Below are positions 1-13,300 of a DNA stretch of 64,000 nucleotides, piece by piece. The notes beneath the pieces are model-generated. The model was not told where the DNA came from, ran no database searches, and worked only from the letters and a program-made list of their open reading frames with translations. The stretch lies in NCBI RefSeq assembly GCF_008831285.2, contig NC_045149.1, positions 10,194,417 to 10,258,416 of the forward strand, written 5' to 3'. The position numbers and the translations under genes are program-made. The first letter of the stretch is position 1, and every line of letters begins with the position of its first letter. This DNA is from Nymphaea colorata. Taxonomy: Eukaryota; Streptophyta; Magnoliopsida; Nymphaeales; Nymphaeaceae.

Positions 1-126
1 GGATTTCAAAAGTCTTGGCTGGGCTAATTCTAAGCAACGATCGGGATCCCAAGATTCTTATAGATATTACAAAATTAATTAATAATTTGATCGAGTTCTT
101 AAACGTGGTTAATTTGTTTATTGATA

Positions 127-507
127 GAGATGTCAATGGATTGGGTTAGAATCGGACATGCTTTTTCTTCATATTCATATACTCGTTCAAATTTGGAATC
201 AATGAAAAAAGTCGAAACTGATTCTAATCCGATTCTTACGTAGCCAAATCTGAATTTTGAACCGAGACCGATTTTCGAAATATAAAAGTGTTATGTGTAG
301 GATACTTATTTCAATCTGAATCTGAATCTGAATCCGATCAGATGCTTATGTATATCCAAATTCGAATATGAATCCAAATCTGATTAGATGTCATTTCATA
401 AACCTTAATCTGATATGATTTCTTAATCTATTACATTTTTTTATATCTAATTTTTTCAAAACTATTTGGTCAGATATTCAATTCAAATCAGCTATATTAA
501 CATCCCT
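127..507. repeat. MITE-like element with short inverted ends
   Basis: The left end reads GATGTCAATGGATTGGG. The right end, read in reverse complement, starts GGATGTTAATATAGCTG, so the ends form a short imperfect inverted repeat. The interior is made of degenerate gaatctgaatccgatc-type words, a composition typical of small non-autonomous plant elements with GGGATGTCAATGGG-like ends. I could not fix a target-site duplication, so boundaries are good to about 5 bases. There is no coding capacity. Confidence 0.4.
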
Positions 508-3134
508 ACTTCTTAGAAAAAATGAGAGAGAATCAATTAAAAACCTGCCCTGAGCAAGATGGGGTCGGAGAAATGTACCGAGTAAACATGTCTTGTCTGC
601 AACTGACCCTGGGGTTCGATTTAGACCTAGCTGTCAGTTGAAGAAGGTCGAGACTTCCAACACTCAAGATAGATCAAGCCGTTTAATTGGTATAAATCGA
701 CTTGTAGGTCCGACGAGGCTTGGATTTGACATAGCTATATAACCAGATCCGATCACTCCGATGTTGCTTTATTTATTTGATTTGAATACGAGATCAGATT
801 CAAATATTTAGCAAAAACATAAAGAAATATCCAAATTTAAAAAGCATGCAATTGATCGAGGATGTCCACGAAAGTCATATAGTTATTGTTTCATAAGAAA
901 ACCCACACTTGGACAAGTATATTATTTTCAACATCTTTCCATATTAGTTTTAAATATTTTGTATACTACTTTAGCATATTAACTGTTTAAAATGTATTTT
1001 CCGCGTGTTTTGCATTTTCTCACCCTGTTTCACATTAATTTTGCATTTTTTATGAAACTTGCGCTCGTATGTGTGTATATACTTTGTCATATCTTCGTAT
1101 CCACAATTTTTAAAATTATCGTATACCCATAATACCAATACCTGTAACTTAACTAATTTGATAATTATCAAGTTCAAAACTGATTAATTATTTTAATTAA
1201 CATATCAAACTTATATCCATAAAACATTTCTCTCTCTCTCTGTCTCTGCTCTCAGGTGTGTGGTTTATGCATTGCCACTTGGAGCGTCACCTCAGTTGGG
1301 GAATGGATGCCGTTTTCATAGTCAGAGATGGAGAATCCCCCGACGAACGCCTGCTCCCTCCTCCCCCCAACATGCCCAGATGCTGATGATCAACTTACTA
1401 TCTTTAGATGCTTCTTTATCAATAAAGATGCTGCGTGTGCAGTAGTTGAACAAGTATTTTCTTTTTAGTTGTGTTTCTCTTCAACTTTTTAGAGACAACA
1501 TTTCTATTGTGAAACACTCGCTGGCAGTGTCATGTTTCTCGGTTTTGACCGAATTAAAGTTTCTAAATTTTGCAAGTGAAGAGAAAGACAAACTTTAAAC
1601 AATTGCAGTCTAATTGGAATCCCATAATCTATGATCCGAATTGATTATCATATGTCTAGTTTATTGACGACATTGTTGAAGACCCATGAATCCATCTTTT
1701 TTTTTTCAGATCAATTTGAATCCATGTCAAAACGACAGCGTATCGGCTCATATCTGTTTGCTTTTAAATCAATTTAAAATAATTTAAACATTTTTTTAAT
1801 CAGGAAAAACAAAAAGAAAACGGGCTGATAAATCCTCGACAATTTAGTGGGTGAGTTTAATGCAATTTTCTGTGTTTGTGTTTTGGATATTATAAAAACA
1901 TTAAGATACAACTACTAAAATGCATATTTGCATATGTGAAGTCCAGTGATAAAGAGTGACAGTAAAAGTAAGGTTTCAGCTTTCTTGTTAGGTGGTAAAA
2001 TGAAATGAAAATACTCTTTCTAAACAAACAAACATGCTTAGTAAGCAGAACTAGCTTTTCAATATACTCAAATGAGCTGAAGAAAAGAAGCAAAAAAATT
2101 TTGAATATAAGAAAAATATGTACTACAAAATTGCAAATAAATATAAGAAAACTCTGAATTTTTAGTTTAAGAAATAATTTATAAATAGTAGTACATCTAT
2201 GATTTTGATAAATCATACAAGTATTCAATGATTCATTAATGGTGCAATCATAAACAGTTTTATGAACATTTATTACATTTTCTTGCTACCAACTTAGAAC
2301 AAGGGGCCAATTGCATTGAATCGCCAATCAACAAAAAATCGCATCCAGAAAAAAAAAAAAAAAAAAAAAAGGTCTCAAGTGACCATAAACCTTATAAAAC
2401 ACAGAAAAATACAAAAGAAAAGTGGGTCCGAGCCATCCCGAACCTTCCTGTTCAAAAACTTGATCGGTTGTTGGCCGACCCTCTTGACTTGGCCTGGAGG
2501 GCCGATAGTCGGCCACCGTCCACCATCGCCTCCTCCGCCCGATTAAAGGCCGGGACAAACGTTTGCAAGGAAGAACAATTTTGGCCGTCCGATGACGATC
2601 GGACGGTCATGAAATGGAGCTTTATTTCCATTCAGCCGTTTGACCGGCCAGGCAGTAAAAAAGAACAAAAAAGAAAAACAACGAAGTTGCCCGTTTAATC
2701 TTGTGGAGATATTTTTGTTTTACCGCTCTCCTCTCTCTCTTTTTCTGGCCGGTCCTACCCTAGCTGGATCTGCGGGTTACCGTTTGTCGACTGTTTCTAC
2801 GATCCTTGATCGTGGTGCTTCCTCAGCTCGATGAATAAGGGAAAACAGAAGAAGGAAAAAAACGCGTCGTTCATGTGAAAAATCTTGAAATTTCAACATA
2901 AATCGTCAGAAATATCCCCTATTTTTCTGGATGGATGCGAGACATTGATGCCAGGACGGAGACGTAGATCAGTAGTCTCTCGAAGGTTGGCACCGATCGT
3001 TGCGACAGATTTTTTTTTTTTCTTTTTTCTGCCTTTTTTTTTTTGCAGTCTGGGTTGTTGTTTGAATTTTTACTGGGTATTTGAATCGATATTGATGATT
3101 GGTTTGGACGGATTCGTTTTAGTGTCTTCTGGAA
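508..3134. other. Intergenic DNA and upstream region of the Pumilio gene
   Basis: No gene is recognisable from 508 to about 2450. The stretch is AT-rich with a run of 22 A at 2349-2370. From about 2450 the composition turns GC-richer, and pyrimidine-rich stretches such as ctctcctctctctctttttct (about 2727-2747) resemble the Y-patch or leader of plant genes. The Pumilio promoter and 5' leader therefore probably lie within 2450-3134. I see no convincing TATA box and cannot place the transcription start. Confidence 0.4.
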
Positions 3135-6100
3135 ATGGTGACGGATCTGGGGATAAAGCCTAACCGGGTGAATGTGGACGATGAATTGGGGAAGGAGTTG
3201 GAATTCATCCTCCGAAACCATCACGAGATCGATGACAGTGAATGGGATCGGAAGTTGCTGCCTTACCGGAGTGGCAGCGCTCCCCCGACCGTTGAGGGTT
3301 CCTTTGCTGCGATCGACGGCCTATTGGGCAACGTCAATTCTGTTGAAGATGAGTTGCGAGTGGATCCTGCGTATCTTTCGTACTATTATTCCAACGGCGA
3401 TGTGAATCCGAGGCTCCCGCATCCTTCCCTCTCAAGGGAGGATTGGCGTGCGGCGCAGCGGTTCCAGGCGGGGAGCTCGTCTTTCGGACGGATTGGCGAT
3501 AGGAGGAAGGTGGGAGCGGTGGGTGATGCAGGGAAGAAGTCATTGTTCCCATTGCAGGCGGCGATGGCGGCCCAGAATGGGGACGAGAGCTCCATGTTTG
3601 CACACAGGACTCTAGCTCGGCAACCATCGGCGGAGTGGATTGAACGAGGAGCAGACGGACTGATCGGCCTGTCGGGTGTGGGGATGGGAGCGAGGAGGAA
3701 AAGCCTCGCTGATGTCGTTCAGGTAATGTACAAGGCTACCTCCCAAGACGATGTTTGTGGTGAACCTGTCATCATATTTGGGTGATGTCGCAACCTTCTT
3801 CTCTTTGTTGTCATTATGGTTGGTGCAGTTGCTGGATTTGCTTTTTGATTAACCGGTATACCGTTGGTACTAATTGCTGATTAATTTTCCTGTTGTTTTT
3901 TTTCCTCCATGATTTCTTGGAGGCGGACAGGTTAAGAGGACCAATATTTGCCAACTCTTTTTTATCCTCGTTTTCTGTTTATTTGATCTATCAGTCTGGC
4001 GATAGGCTAAATAAGCAGTTGAATTTTAGCGTCGGTTGTACTTATATCATATTGATGTTTGTGTAGTTGGGTTCAGTATTCCTTTTCAATTTGCATCTGT
4101 AGTCAAATGTAGTCAAGTATTCATATGCTTAAAATTCGCATTCAATACTATTATCGGTTTCATCTTCAAATAGGTATTACAGGATCCTGTTTGATTTAAA
4201 ATGAAACTGTGAGAGCAGTCTCTAGTCCTGAAGTGGAGAGGTTAGTTGGTGATTATTGGTGGTTTCCTTGTGCACGTGCATTCTTACTCCAATTGTTGCC
4301 TTTCATAATGATAGAAGTTGGTCTATTGATCCTCAGATATGCTTTCTTGCTACTTTATCAAGTCAAGCATTTGTGAGCAGCTCAGTTGCTCATTTTTACT
4401 CTTTGTCTTTTATGGCTAAGGGTAGATATTATATTGGTATGTGGCCTATCACTTTTTTCTGACTTGGTAAAAGTTTTACAATATGAGAAATTCATCGTTT
4501 ACTGAATACTCGTGAGAAAATGACTAGGAACCAGAGTTTGAGATATGTTCGTATGCTAGAAAACTGAGTGGAAGTCCTTGACTTTGATTACTGCTTTAGC
4601 ATCAAACTTAATCTACGAGTGAAGTACACTTGTTACCCTTCATCCAATCTATTAGGGTCCAAGTTCTGTATCATGTTCAGGTAACAATGTGAAATTAATC
4701 TAGTTACTGGAAATCCATATGTTTGTTCTCAATCATGTCGTCTGAAAGAATGGAGTTGTGATGCTTTTCACCCTTAAAAATGGAAGTAACCTTAGCGATA
4801 TTTTCTTAGATATCACACCTTCCACGGTGGCTGTCAATTTGGTGGAAACCAGTTGTTTCTTTTAGTACTTCCATTAGCTGTTTGTGTCTTTATGATCTAA
4901 AGGTTCCAGAAGGGAGAGTTCTGGGCATTTGATTGAGATCAGATTCACAAACATCACTGATATGTTAGAAAATATCCCACAATATTATTCTATTTGAAGC
5001 TACCCGGTAGTATGAATAAAATCTACAGCGTTTTCAAACTATGGTCAGAAACAAAAATGTAGAGATACTATAACAATATTATGTTTATGTGTTGGTCAGA
5101 TCTTCAAAAAGGTTTCTCATTTCATTTTTTTTTATTTTTGTTTTATTTTTGTTATTTTCAAATAAGTACTACTTGTTTTTTTATACTTTTGCAGGAAGCA
5201 TACTAGAACACCTATTGCCTTATAACTATTTTTGTTATTCTTTATATATTTCAAGTTCTAATATTTTCAAGATTTTCTTGACATTTTTTCAGGAAAAATA
5301 AATCTTGAGAAAAAGGTTCCAGAAAAAACCCTTGCTGAGAATGCAAATTGGTCACTGTGGTTTAGGCTAAGCATCATGGTTGTGGTTGGATTTTTATTAG
5401 CTTCAAGCATGATGCTCTAGGCACAAAAGGTATCTATAATGATTAATCTCACTAATAAAGGAGGCAAGCTGCACTGCTGCAGGTCTACATCTGCTATGAT
5501 GCTTATCCAACACCATGGCAGGATAATGAGAGTTGCATTTTGGCAAGGGGGATATGCGTGTTTTATCATAATCCTTTTCATGGAAAAAAGTGTCTTTTGT
5601 ATACATTTTCAGTTCATTTTTTTTATTTTTCTTGCATTCTTGTGAAATTGCTTTTTTCTTGCTCTTGTTGGTCTCATTTCAGTTCTTCTCAAATTAATAA
5701 TTGTAGCATATCAGGTCCAGTGCACAATTTTCAATTTTTTGTTATTTCAAGCAGTCTAGGCGAGCAGATGGAATCATTAGTTGGCAGATGGTGAGAGTCA
5801 ACAGCTGCAGATGCTGTTTTAATTCTTAACCCCTTCGTGTAATTGATTTTATTTGTTTTCACTATTGCTATTAAACATGGGTCAGTGATTTCTCATGAGT
5901 TTCAAATTCATGGAGATTGACATCATGGTTTATGAGAATTTACTTCAAGGTTAAATTTGCAAATCTCTCTTTCTGTGTCTAGCAAAAGTTGTTTATGTGC
6001 CTGTGGGGGAAAAACTTCATAGTAATTCTTAAACTTCATGTTTGCTTCTGTAAAAAGGAAACTTCCGTCTAACTTTCTGTGGCTTTGCCGTCCATTTTTC

Positions 6101-9100
6101 TAATTATCCTTTAAAAAAAAAAGAAATACCAATATGCATGCTAAATGGTGATCAACTCAATTTGCAGGAGGAATTGAGGCATTCACCTGCATTGCCTGGT
6201 CATATTTCTCGCCCAGTTAGTTCCAGTGGGTTTGAAAATGGTGTGGATCATGCCCTTCCATCCGGAGCTCATCCCACAGACATGATTGGTGTTTTGGACA
6301 GTGTTGATAGTCTTCATTCTGGAACAAATAACTTACTGTTGCCAAAAATTTCAACCGTGGGATCATCCATTTCTCATTCATTTTCTTCTGGTATGGGTTC
6401 CTCTCTGTCGAGAAGCTCAACCCCTGATCCTCATTTAGTTGCCAGGGCTCCAAGCCCAGGACTTCCTCCGGTGGGAGAAAGAACAATAAGATCAAACTCT
6501 TTCAATACTATTTCTTCATATTTGGATGACCAAGCAGACATCTCAGCAGTTTTCTCTGGCTTAGATTTATCCAAAAATGGACTAATTGGGGAACAGCATA
6601 GTTTACAACCTCAACTGCAACAGAAACTTACCAATTATTCTAGTTTTATTCAAGATCTGCCAAAGGGCCACAAGTTTTCTCATCCACAACATACAAGTAA
6701 GTGCAGTGCTGACATGCTGTCTATGCCATCTTTGTCTAAGACTATGTATAATAATTTGCATAACAAAGTTAGAATTCTTGCAGATCTCAATCTTCTGAAG
6801 AGGGGTGGTGATAAATTGCCATCCTTAGGTTCTCCTGGAAATTCTGAAAGATATAAGATGCATTATCGAGAGGCAAATGCTAGCTTTCCTGGACTTGATT
6901 TGAATTTACATCCCATGAGTCAAACGCCTCCATCAATGATAAACCATGAGAAGTTTGGTGCAGGTCAGAATGTTTGTTTATGCTAAAGAATGTTGCTGAA
7001 TTCCAACACTTTATTTCTGCCAAGTGTTTTAACTTAGTAACTTCAACAGGTACCAAAGATGTCCAGGATTTTAGATGTGGAAACCAACTATTAAATGGTT
7101 TAGATAAGTCTGTCATGGATCAAATGCAACTGCAGTACCTGCAAAGCGCTGCTGAATATACACCTCAGGCTGTCAACTATGGAAGTGACACTTCATTCCG
7201 AAGGAATAATGCAGACACATACTTGCTTGAACTTCAGAAAGCCTACTTTGAAGCATTGCTTGCGCAAAAATCACAGTACAGTATGAATTCAGTAGGAAAA
7301 ACTGGAACTTTGAATCATGGATATTATGGTAGCCTTCCTTTTGATCATGGCGTGCCATGTACTGGGAATCCAATATCTGGTTCTTTGAATGCTGCAAGCC
7401 CTAACAGACAGGCTGATAGAAATCTACGCCTTTTTTCTTCAATGAGGGGCTCAAATGGGCTTATCGGGCCTTGGCATTCTGAAAATGATGGATATATGGA
7501 AGGAAATTTTGGATCCTCACTGTTGGATGAGTTCAAGAGCAATAAGACAAGATGTTTCGAACTTTCTGAGATCACAAATCATGTAGTTGAATTTAGGTAC
7601 TTACTGGCTAATCAGACTCTGTTTTTTTTCTCTTTTGAATCATTTTTATCCATATAACTTCACCAGTGCCTTATGGGAATTTGTCTTGCAGTGCGGATCA
7701 ATATGGAAGTCGATTCATCCAGCAGAAATTGGAAACAGCTACAGTTGAAGAAAAAGAAATGGTTTTCCAAGAGATCATTCCTCATGCCCTTTCTTTGATG
7801 ACTGACGTTTTTGGAAATTATGTTATTCAGAAGGTAGATATTTTAGTTATTAGGCAATAGGGTTCTCCTCAAGGCATTTGACTTGTAAAGAATCTTTGAA
7901 CATTTTTATGCAGTTTTTTGAGCATGGTGCTGAAAGCCAAAGGAAAGAACTAGCTGATCATCTTTCTGGTCATGTGTTGCCTCTCAGTCTTCAAATGTAT
8001 GGATGTAGGGTTATCCAGAAGGTTCGTTGTAGAATTTTACCTGGAAGTATTATTTTCTTCAGTACATGACATCCAGCAGGAAGCTGTTTGTGCTTCTTTC
8101 ATAATATTGTATTATAATTATTATTGGTGTTGCCTTGTTATTATTATATATCCTTATAGAGATTTTAGTGTGATTTTTGATTTAATATCCATCAGTAACC
8201 CATTTCCTTCTGCTAAATGGCTAAATGACTCCCATGCAATTCATACTTGTAGTCTCTCCCTCTAAATGCTAATTCTAGAAGTAGTGTTATTCCACATACA
8301 AACTTTGGGCACTCTATAGACAGATGTCACATTGGCAACTCATTACTCTCTTACGAGCTGCAATTTGAGAAGACCTGCTAACTCTTATTTGGTTTTTCTG
8401 GGTTATTTTCTTATATGTACTGATTTTGTAACTATAAAATGTAGATTAGTTGGAGTTGGGTCTGATTCCTTTTAAGGGTTTGCATAATAACTGTATCCCA
8501 ATAAGGAGTAGTTGAATTGCACTAATTGTTTGTAAGTGTTTGTCAATTTATTTGGCATTATGCACTCACATTTGGACAGATAGTTTGTGGTATAGAAATT
8601 GTGTAATTTTGTTCTCTTTTTTATTTGGATCCTTCAGGCTTTAGAGGTGGTTGATGTGGAGTATCAGACTCGGATGGTTTTAGAACTAGACGGCCATATA
8701 ATGCAATGTGTGCGAGATCAGAATGGCAACCATGTTATTCAGAAATGTATTGAGTGTGTCCCACAAGAAAGGATCCAGTTTATTATCTCAGCCTTCTATG
8801 GGCAGGTCGTGACATTGTCCACACATCCTTATGGTTGTCGTGTTATTCAGGTGCTGCACCAGTGTCTTGTTTATCAATTTCTCATTTCCTGTGTCAATTT
8901 TTTGGTTAACTTATGGTTTTCACTAACTAGAGGGTTTTGGAGCACTGTGATGATGCAAAAACTCAACATATAATGATGGAAGAGATTCTGCAATCTGTTT
9001 GCACTTTAGCACAGGACCAATATGGCAACTATGTTGTTCAGGTTTGTGTTTTATCTTATAGATCTTGAGCATTATCATTCTTCAGTAAAATTACCTTTTG

Positions 9101-10281
9101 GCTTCCTGTAGATTTTTTACAAATTTTGGATGACTCTGCATGTTGTTTGGGCTTGAATCAGATTGTAACTGGTGATGTCTGATCTGATCAACACTCTATT
9201 GTTAGATTCATGTCGCATTCAGGTTCTAATTCTTCAAAAGAATCAATCTAAATATACAGTGGTATTTAAATTCATGATAATGCATTTTCTGGTCCCACAA
9301 GGAGCAAAATTAAGGTTAAAATTATGGTTTTCCTACTGCATTTATCCCAGATGGCTCTGTGAATATGCAATGTCTGGCTTCGCATCATTCAGGTTCTAGT
9401 TGTTGATACCAAATTAATCTGAATTTATGTTGGAAACCAAATAATTAAAATACATTTTATTATGCCAGAGGGAGAAATTCTTGGTTAACATTCTGGTTTT
9501 TATAGTGCAATGATTCCAGGTGGCTCGGCTATGTATTGCAACGTAAATGGATCAAATCTCTTCCATCCAAGATATTGGTTGTTTCTATACTGCAGTTAGA
9601 TCATGAGATCCTGAACCAGATCAGTCTGAATATATGTAATTGAATCTGAATATCTATCCCTGCATGTGCTTGTGCCCAATGGTAAAAAGGAAGAAAGCGC
9701 TCTGGTTGCAAGTTGTTCTTTCATATGCAGTAGTACCATAGTTACTACGTGCCCATGCTATATACTTCGAAATGATGGTGTACACATGAATGTTACACTT
9801 ATGATTAAACTTAGTTTAAGAGTCCTGTCTTGGCATGAAATGGACCCACTTGATGTATACAGCGAAATCTGTTCTTTTCATGGTGAGGGCCACTTCTCTG
9901 CACCTTTTGTTTCCTTCAAATGATGAACCTTTTGTATCGAAGGTTATGTGAATTTGGAGTTTTGGACTATACCATCTATAAATAAATATAGATCTCGACA
10001 ATGATATATAAAAATGGAGCATCGGAATTGATTGAGAAAATGTGTATACAAATCAATGAATGCTTGAAAAGATGCTTTCAGAACAAGAGGGACAAAGTCC
10101 TTTATTTATAATACAGAAAACATAAGAGAGGGAGCGAGGTCTTGGTCTCCAACGTTTCTCGTTGGAGACATTGGACAAGTCCGATGTCGAGTAGTCTGCT
10201 CCTTGGCCAGACAGAAGGCAACACAAATGCAAGTTTAAAACTTAAAAAGAATGATGTACATAGAATAATAATATACAAAAC

Positions 10282-10341
<60 letters not shown>

Positions 10342-13300
10342 AGCATCCGCTTCAAACTCACAGTCTGGTGACTGAAAGTTTGTCAAGACTGGAGAAGGAA
10401 AGCAAAGCAAAGACTAGCAGTGGATTTTGTGAAAAAAATCAGCTAGCTGATATTTTGATGTGATAAATGGCAACTCAATAGTCTAAGTGGTGATTCATCT
10501 CAATGTGCTTAGTTATTTCATGAAATTTATGGTTGCTGGTAATGTAAATGGCACTTTTGTTGTCGCAAAATAACTTTGGTGGTAAATTCAGACTGCTCAT
10601 ATCTTTTAGAAAACCATTTAACCAGACTAGCTCGAAATTAGTTGTAGCCGTTACATGATATTCAGTTTTAGTTGATGAAAGGGAGATTTTCTGTTGCTTT
10701 TTCACCTCCATGATATTAATGAGTTTCCAAAAAAAGATACAGGATCCAGTTGTAGAATGATGATCGGTTGGATCACCTCCTAATCATCATCAGTATAAGC
10801 TGAAAAATCCAAGGATGCTGACGATGATAGGAAGAGTCCTTTGACAATGACCTTATAGCTGTTGCATGTGGAAATTGACTGACTACATGGACAAAACGAG
10901 TTATATCAGGTCTAGTGATGGTAAGATAAGATCGTGCTTCAGTAAGTTGTATGTAGGAAGTGAGGTTAGAGAAAGGTTCCCTATCATTAAACTTTTTATT
11001 TCATGCCAAGAGCTACAAGTGTCCACCACCTTATCATCTAAAGTTCTTATTAGAGACATAGTTTGGGATAGGAGGTGGCTACTTGTTAAGTAGACTACCT
11101 CAATACCAAGAAAGTAAGTGAAAAATACTAAATATGACATGTCAATTTTTTTTTTTAAGATTCTTTTTTTGTTTCAGCATTTCCTTGCTTGTCACTTTCG
11201 GTTATCGTCATATCATCAACATACGACATGAAAATGGCAGATCCTTCTTTAGAAATTTTAACATAAAAGTAGTGTCAATATAGCGGGATTTAAAACGATA
11301 TTGTTCCATTATCTTGCTAAATTTATCAAACTCAGCTTTGAACTTTGTTTTAAAACATAAAGAACCTTTTTAAGATGAATAATTTTACCTTGAGGCAGAT
11401 TCATTCCAAAAGGAGCTTCCATGTAAGCAATTTCATTAAGTTCTCCATTTAAAAAGACATTTTTAGCATCCATTTGATAGAGTGACTGCTTTTCAATAGA
11501 AGCAATGGCAATAAATTATCTAAGATTTGACAAATGAGCTACAAATGTGGAGGTTTATTCATAGTCTATTCCATATTCCTATGCATGTCCATTAGGGGGC
11601 GTTTGAATGTTTGGTGTTAAAATGCCTAAGTTTTTAATGCCAGGCTTTGGCGTGGTGGAACAAAGGTTCCACCTTCCACATTGCGATGGTGTTTGAATAC
11701 CTAAAACTTTTGTTCTAGGAACTTTAATTCTTTGTTTGAAGGAGATGGCATTAAAATCTTATGACTTTGTTGTTGACTGATGGTATTTGCTATTGGCTGT
11801 TGGCATCATGTAACAAAGCAGTTTTTTGCCCACTGTTTTATTGGCGGCCTGTTGATATATTTTTTATAAAAACTAATTTCATGATGGAGATATGTCTGTT
11901 TTATGAATGACCTGTTGATAATAACCTTCTTTATAAAAACTAATTTCAAGAACGTAGTTTGTCTCAGTGACACATTAGCACATAATTAGGAAGCTGCCTT
12001 CTCTATATTTAAGGCCAAAAAATGAGATATTAAGACTCTTTCAATTATATTACAACAAGGGAGTCCATGGGTCATTGGATCCATTACACATCAAAAGATG
12101 CATATGCAATAATGCAGATGAAAAGGGTTCAAAGAAATTATTTCTTCATTCAATTTGCAATGAAATGGTAATTGGTAATAAATAATTTTGGAAACAAACA
12201 AGTAACTGCATTGAAAACAATGAAAGCATGCAAAAAGCAAAAATGGCCGTGTGTTCAGATGCTTCTATGGATCGGAGTGTATTCAAGCTTGAGGGTTTTA
12301 GTTCATCTCAAGATCACTGGAAATGGTACCTACTATGGGCAGCTTCTGATGCCAACTCACTTGGGAGAAAAGGCTCCCAAAACCTTTTATTAAAAAGAAT
12401 GAAAGAAACTAAATACAAAATACAAGCCTACTATGGGCAGCTTGGTCACAAGAAGTTACTTTACAGAAGTTTACAAGGCAAATGGCCATGTACAATTTTA
12501 ATCATCTAATTAGAATGCTAGAAAGAATTTAAAAATCAGGGTGCGATAGGTTTCTTAAATTAACTATTATGTTGTGCCATTTGGTTCTCTTATATTTCAG
12601 TGCATTGGTACTTAGAAGATGTGCAGCTTGGTGGGCACAATAATTTGGAATCAGAATTGTTTGTTATCCTGTGTTTGCTTTACACAAAAGAAACCTGTTT
12701 CGAATACTGCATTTTTTCAAGCAGATGTATGTAGTTCAAAATAAGACCTGGGTTAGTGGTTCTTTGTGTCCTAAATGCTCATCTTTCTGAAGTGGAATTC
12801 TTCAGCTACCTTCTTGAAGGCCTTGTCCTAGTAATTTATCTGTCCACTTTGTATTAATCTCTGTGCTACTGCTAACCAGTATCTTTTACATAGCTAAACC
12901 AATGGATTCACTTGTAGGACAAAGTCACAAAAAGGATAATGGACACATGATATTATTTTATAGTAATATAATCTTTGCATCTGCACCCGAGGACCGCTTT
13001 TTATGCAATTAATGCCTTCAAACTCTTTTCTTAATATGATACATTTGGTTATTGTAATAGATCCAGATGCTTTTATTGTTATTAATCAAGCCATTGAAAT
13101 GGCATTATGTTTATTTCATTTTGAAAGTGGCTTTCTTCTCTCCACTTACTAATTTTTGAAATTGAATTTAAAGTGTGTGACAGAATTGCCACTTCATCTT
13201 ATTCTTGTTATATTTTGCCTCTTTCTTACAGTGGGTTTCTCGTTTCTTACTGTTCTGAATTGACTTTACAGCATGTAATAGAACATGGAAAACTACATGA

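Noticed and set aside
3172-3627. Alternative-frame open stretches on both strands over Pumilio exon 1
   Set aside because: They are by-products of the GC-rich coding exon; only the frame from 3135 continues across the introns with family motifs.
9042-13271. A missing Pumilio exon inside intron 7
   Set aside because: The flanking exons join in phase within repeat 6 (NYVVQ-HVIEHG) exactly as in the family, so none is needed.
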